Positions 5,092 through 5,866 of a DNA stretch of 5,866 nucleotides are shown one piece after another. The notes beneath the pieces are model-generated. The model saw nothing but the letters and a program-made list of their open reading frames with translations. It was not told the origin of the DNA and did not search any database. Positions within the stretch are counted from its first letter, which is position 1. Each line of letters starts with the position of its first letter. Position numbers and translations under genes: made by a program. The stretch lies in the NCBI GenBank assembly GCA_028702395.1, contig JAQVOV010000102.1:1-5866 (forward strand), in the 5' to 3' direction. This stretch comes from Candidatus Omnitrophota bacterium (GTDB taxonomy: Bacteria > Omnitrophota > Gorgyraeia > JABMRN01).

Positions 5092-5277
5092 AGTGACCAG
5101 TGACCAGAAACCAGAACAGTTTGTAGCCTGTTATTTTAAAAACGTTTATCCTAGTCTCTAAACACGAACTCTTATCAAATATTTGTATCTTTCTATCTTT
5201 AATATCGTTCTATTGTTTCCTTCTCGTATCTTTTTATCTTTAAATCAATTATCTCTGGTCTCTGGTCTCTGGTCTCT
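5092..5277. repeat. Paired inverted heptamer arrays (24-nt arms) between kdsD and kdsC
   Basis: The left arm (5092-5115) has units TGACCAG, TGACCAG and a shortened AAACCAG. The right arm (5254-5277) is three near-perfect TCTGGTC units plus TCT. As reverse complements the arms match at 21 of 24 positions, so they could pair across about 138 nt. The arrays sit near both ends of the gap, as they do between queE and queF, but use a different heptamer sequence. Confidence 0.8.
5185..5246. repeat. Imperfect direct repeat, GTATCTTT type
   Basis: Two copies of a pyrimidine-rich sequence of about 22 nt start with GTATCTTT and contain a second TATCTTTAA, at 5185-5206 and 5226-5246. They differ by one substitution and one base of length. 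They lie between the opposed heptamer arms. No function is apparent. Confidence 0.5.
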
Positions 5278-5300
5278 AATTTCAACTTATATATCAACTG

Positions 5301-5866
5301 TTAAACAAGTCCCGCATCCAAAATATCCTGTACATCCAAAAGACCTACAGGTTTATCTTTATTATCAACAACCGGTATTTCATCTATTTTTTTTGTTTTC
5401 ATGATCGCTAATGCTTCTGCTGCAAGTTTATCCTGTTTAATGGTTATAGGAGTTTTAGTCATGATCTCCTTGACTTTTTTAACTCTAATATCATCCTGAG
5501 AATCCAGATGTCTACGCAGATCTCCGTCAGTGAATATCCCTATCAATTTACCGCTTTTATTTATTACACATGCACTGCCTGCTCTTGCTCTTGTTATCTT
5601 TAAAAGAACATTCTTTACCAATTCGTTTTCCCCAACAATAGGATTTTTCTTTGCTTTTCTCATAATATCTTCAACTGTCAATAAAAGTCTTTTACCCAGA
5701 CTTCCTGCTGGATGAAATAAAGCAAAGTCTTTGCTCTTGAATCCTTTTGCATCCAATAAAGCAATACAAAGAGCATCGCCCATTGCAAGTGCTGCTGTAG
5801 TAGATGCAGTTGGAGCTAATCCTAAAGAACAAGCTTCTTCTTTAACGCTAACATCAAGAATAAAAT
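5301..5866 (-). CDS. kdsD: Arabinose-5-phosphate isomerase KdsD/KpsF, C-terminal part (5' end beyond window)
   Basis: KdsD interconverts ribulose 5-phosphate and arabinose 5-phosphate, the first dedicated step of Kdo synthesis. The frame is open to the right edge, so the true start is outside the window; 187 residues are visible. The first about 60 are the end of the SIS sugar-isomerase domain: ILDVSVKEEACSLGLAPT, then the STTAALAMGDAL stretch, then FHPAGSLGKRL, which contains the His (visible residue 51) conserved in this family. Two CBS domains follow, about visible residues 62-117 and 124-183, with the typical GIFTDGDLRR and DEIPVVDN cores. This SIS-CBS-CBS order is diagnostic of KdsD/KpsF/GutQ. 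GutQ or KpsF paralogues have the same architecture, but the kdsC neighbour favours KdsD. The ATG at 5783 is internal (the M of MGDAL) and is not the start. Confidence 0.94.
   Translation of the reverse strand, partial: FILDVSVKEEACSLGLAPTASTTAALAMGDALCIALLDAKGFKSKDFALFHPAGSLGKRLLLTVEDIMRKAKKNPIVGENELVKNVLLKITRARAGSACVINKSGKLIGIFTDGDLRRHLDSQDDIRVKKVKEIMTKTPITIKQDKLAAEALAIMKTKKIDEIPVVDNKDKPVGLLDVQDILDAGLV

Noticed and set aside
5183..5715. Plus-strand open frames over the kdsD end and gap
   Set aside because: They are antisense to the CBS domains of KdsD or run through pyrimidine-rich repeats.

Overview
The window is AT-rich bacterial DNA. Every supported gene reads on the minus strand, so the genes are read from the right edge to the left edge. 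Kdo synthesis genes imply a lipopolysaccharide-bearing, Gram-negative-type cell. A large exported multidomain protein, together with degenerate heptamer repeats in every intergenic gap, suggests an uncultivated candidate phylum such as Omnitrophota. That placement is inferred from gene style only; no marker gene is present.

In transcription order, the window opens with the C-terminal part of kdsD (arabinose-5-phosphate isomerase with paired CBS domains, cut by the right edge). A 231-nt repeat-rich gap follows, then kdsC (Kdo-8-phosphate phosphatase) overlapping queD by 26 nt. After a 219-nt gap comes queC overlapping queE by 7 nt. After a 152-nt gap comes queF. A 401-nt gene-free stretch full of repeats follows. 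Last is the N-terminal 554 codons of a very unusual gene that runs off the left edge: a signal peptide, an alpha-helical region, a GHKL (histidine-kinase-type) ATPase domain and a GH13 alpha-amylase-family domain.

Two pathways are therefore interleaved. KdsD and KdsC supply two steps of Kdo synthesis for lipid A/LPS. QueD, QueC, QueE and QueF make preQ1, the queuosine precursor used at the tRNA wobble position: QueD gives carboxytetrahydropterin, QueE gives carboxydeazaguanine, QueC gives preQ0 and QueF reduces it to preQ1. Only the GTP cyclohydrolase step (FolE) is missing from the window. The kdsC/queD overlap ties the two pathways into one transcription unit.

The most unusual content is (1) the exported GHKL-ATPase/GH13 fusion, (2) degenerate tandem heptanucleotide arrays in all four intergenic gaps, in three of them clearly in opposed orientations that could pair into long stems, (3) a 33-nt near-perfect palindrome upstream of the fusion gene, and (4) a repeat unit that appears to have entered the queC reading frame without breaking it. 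No tRNA, rRNA, CRISPR array or transposase gene was recognised.
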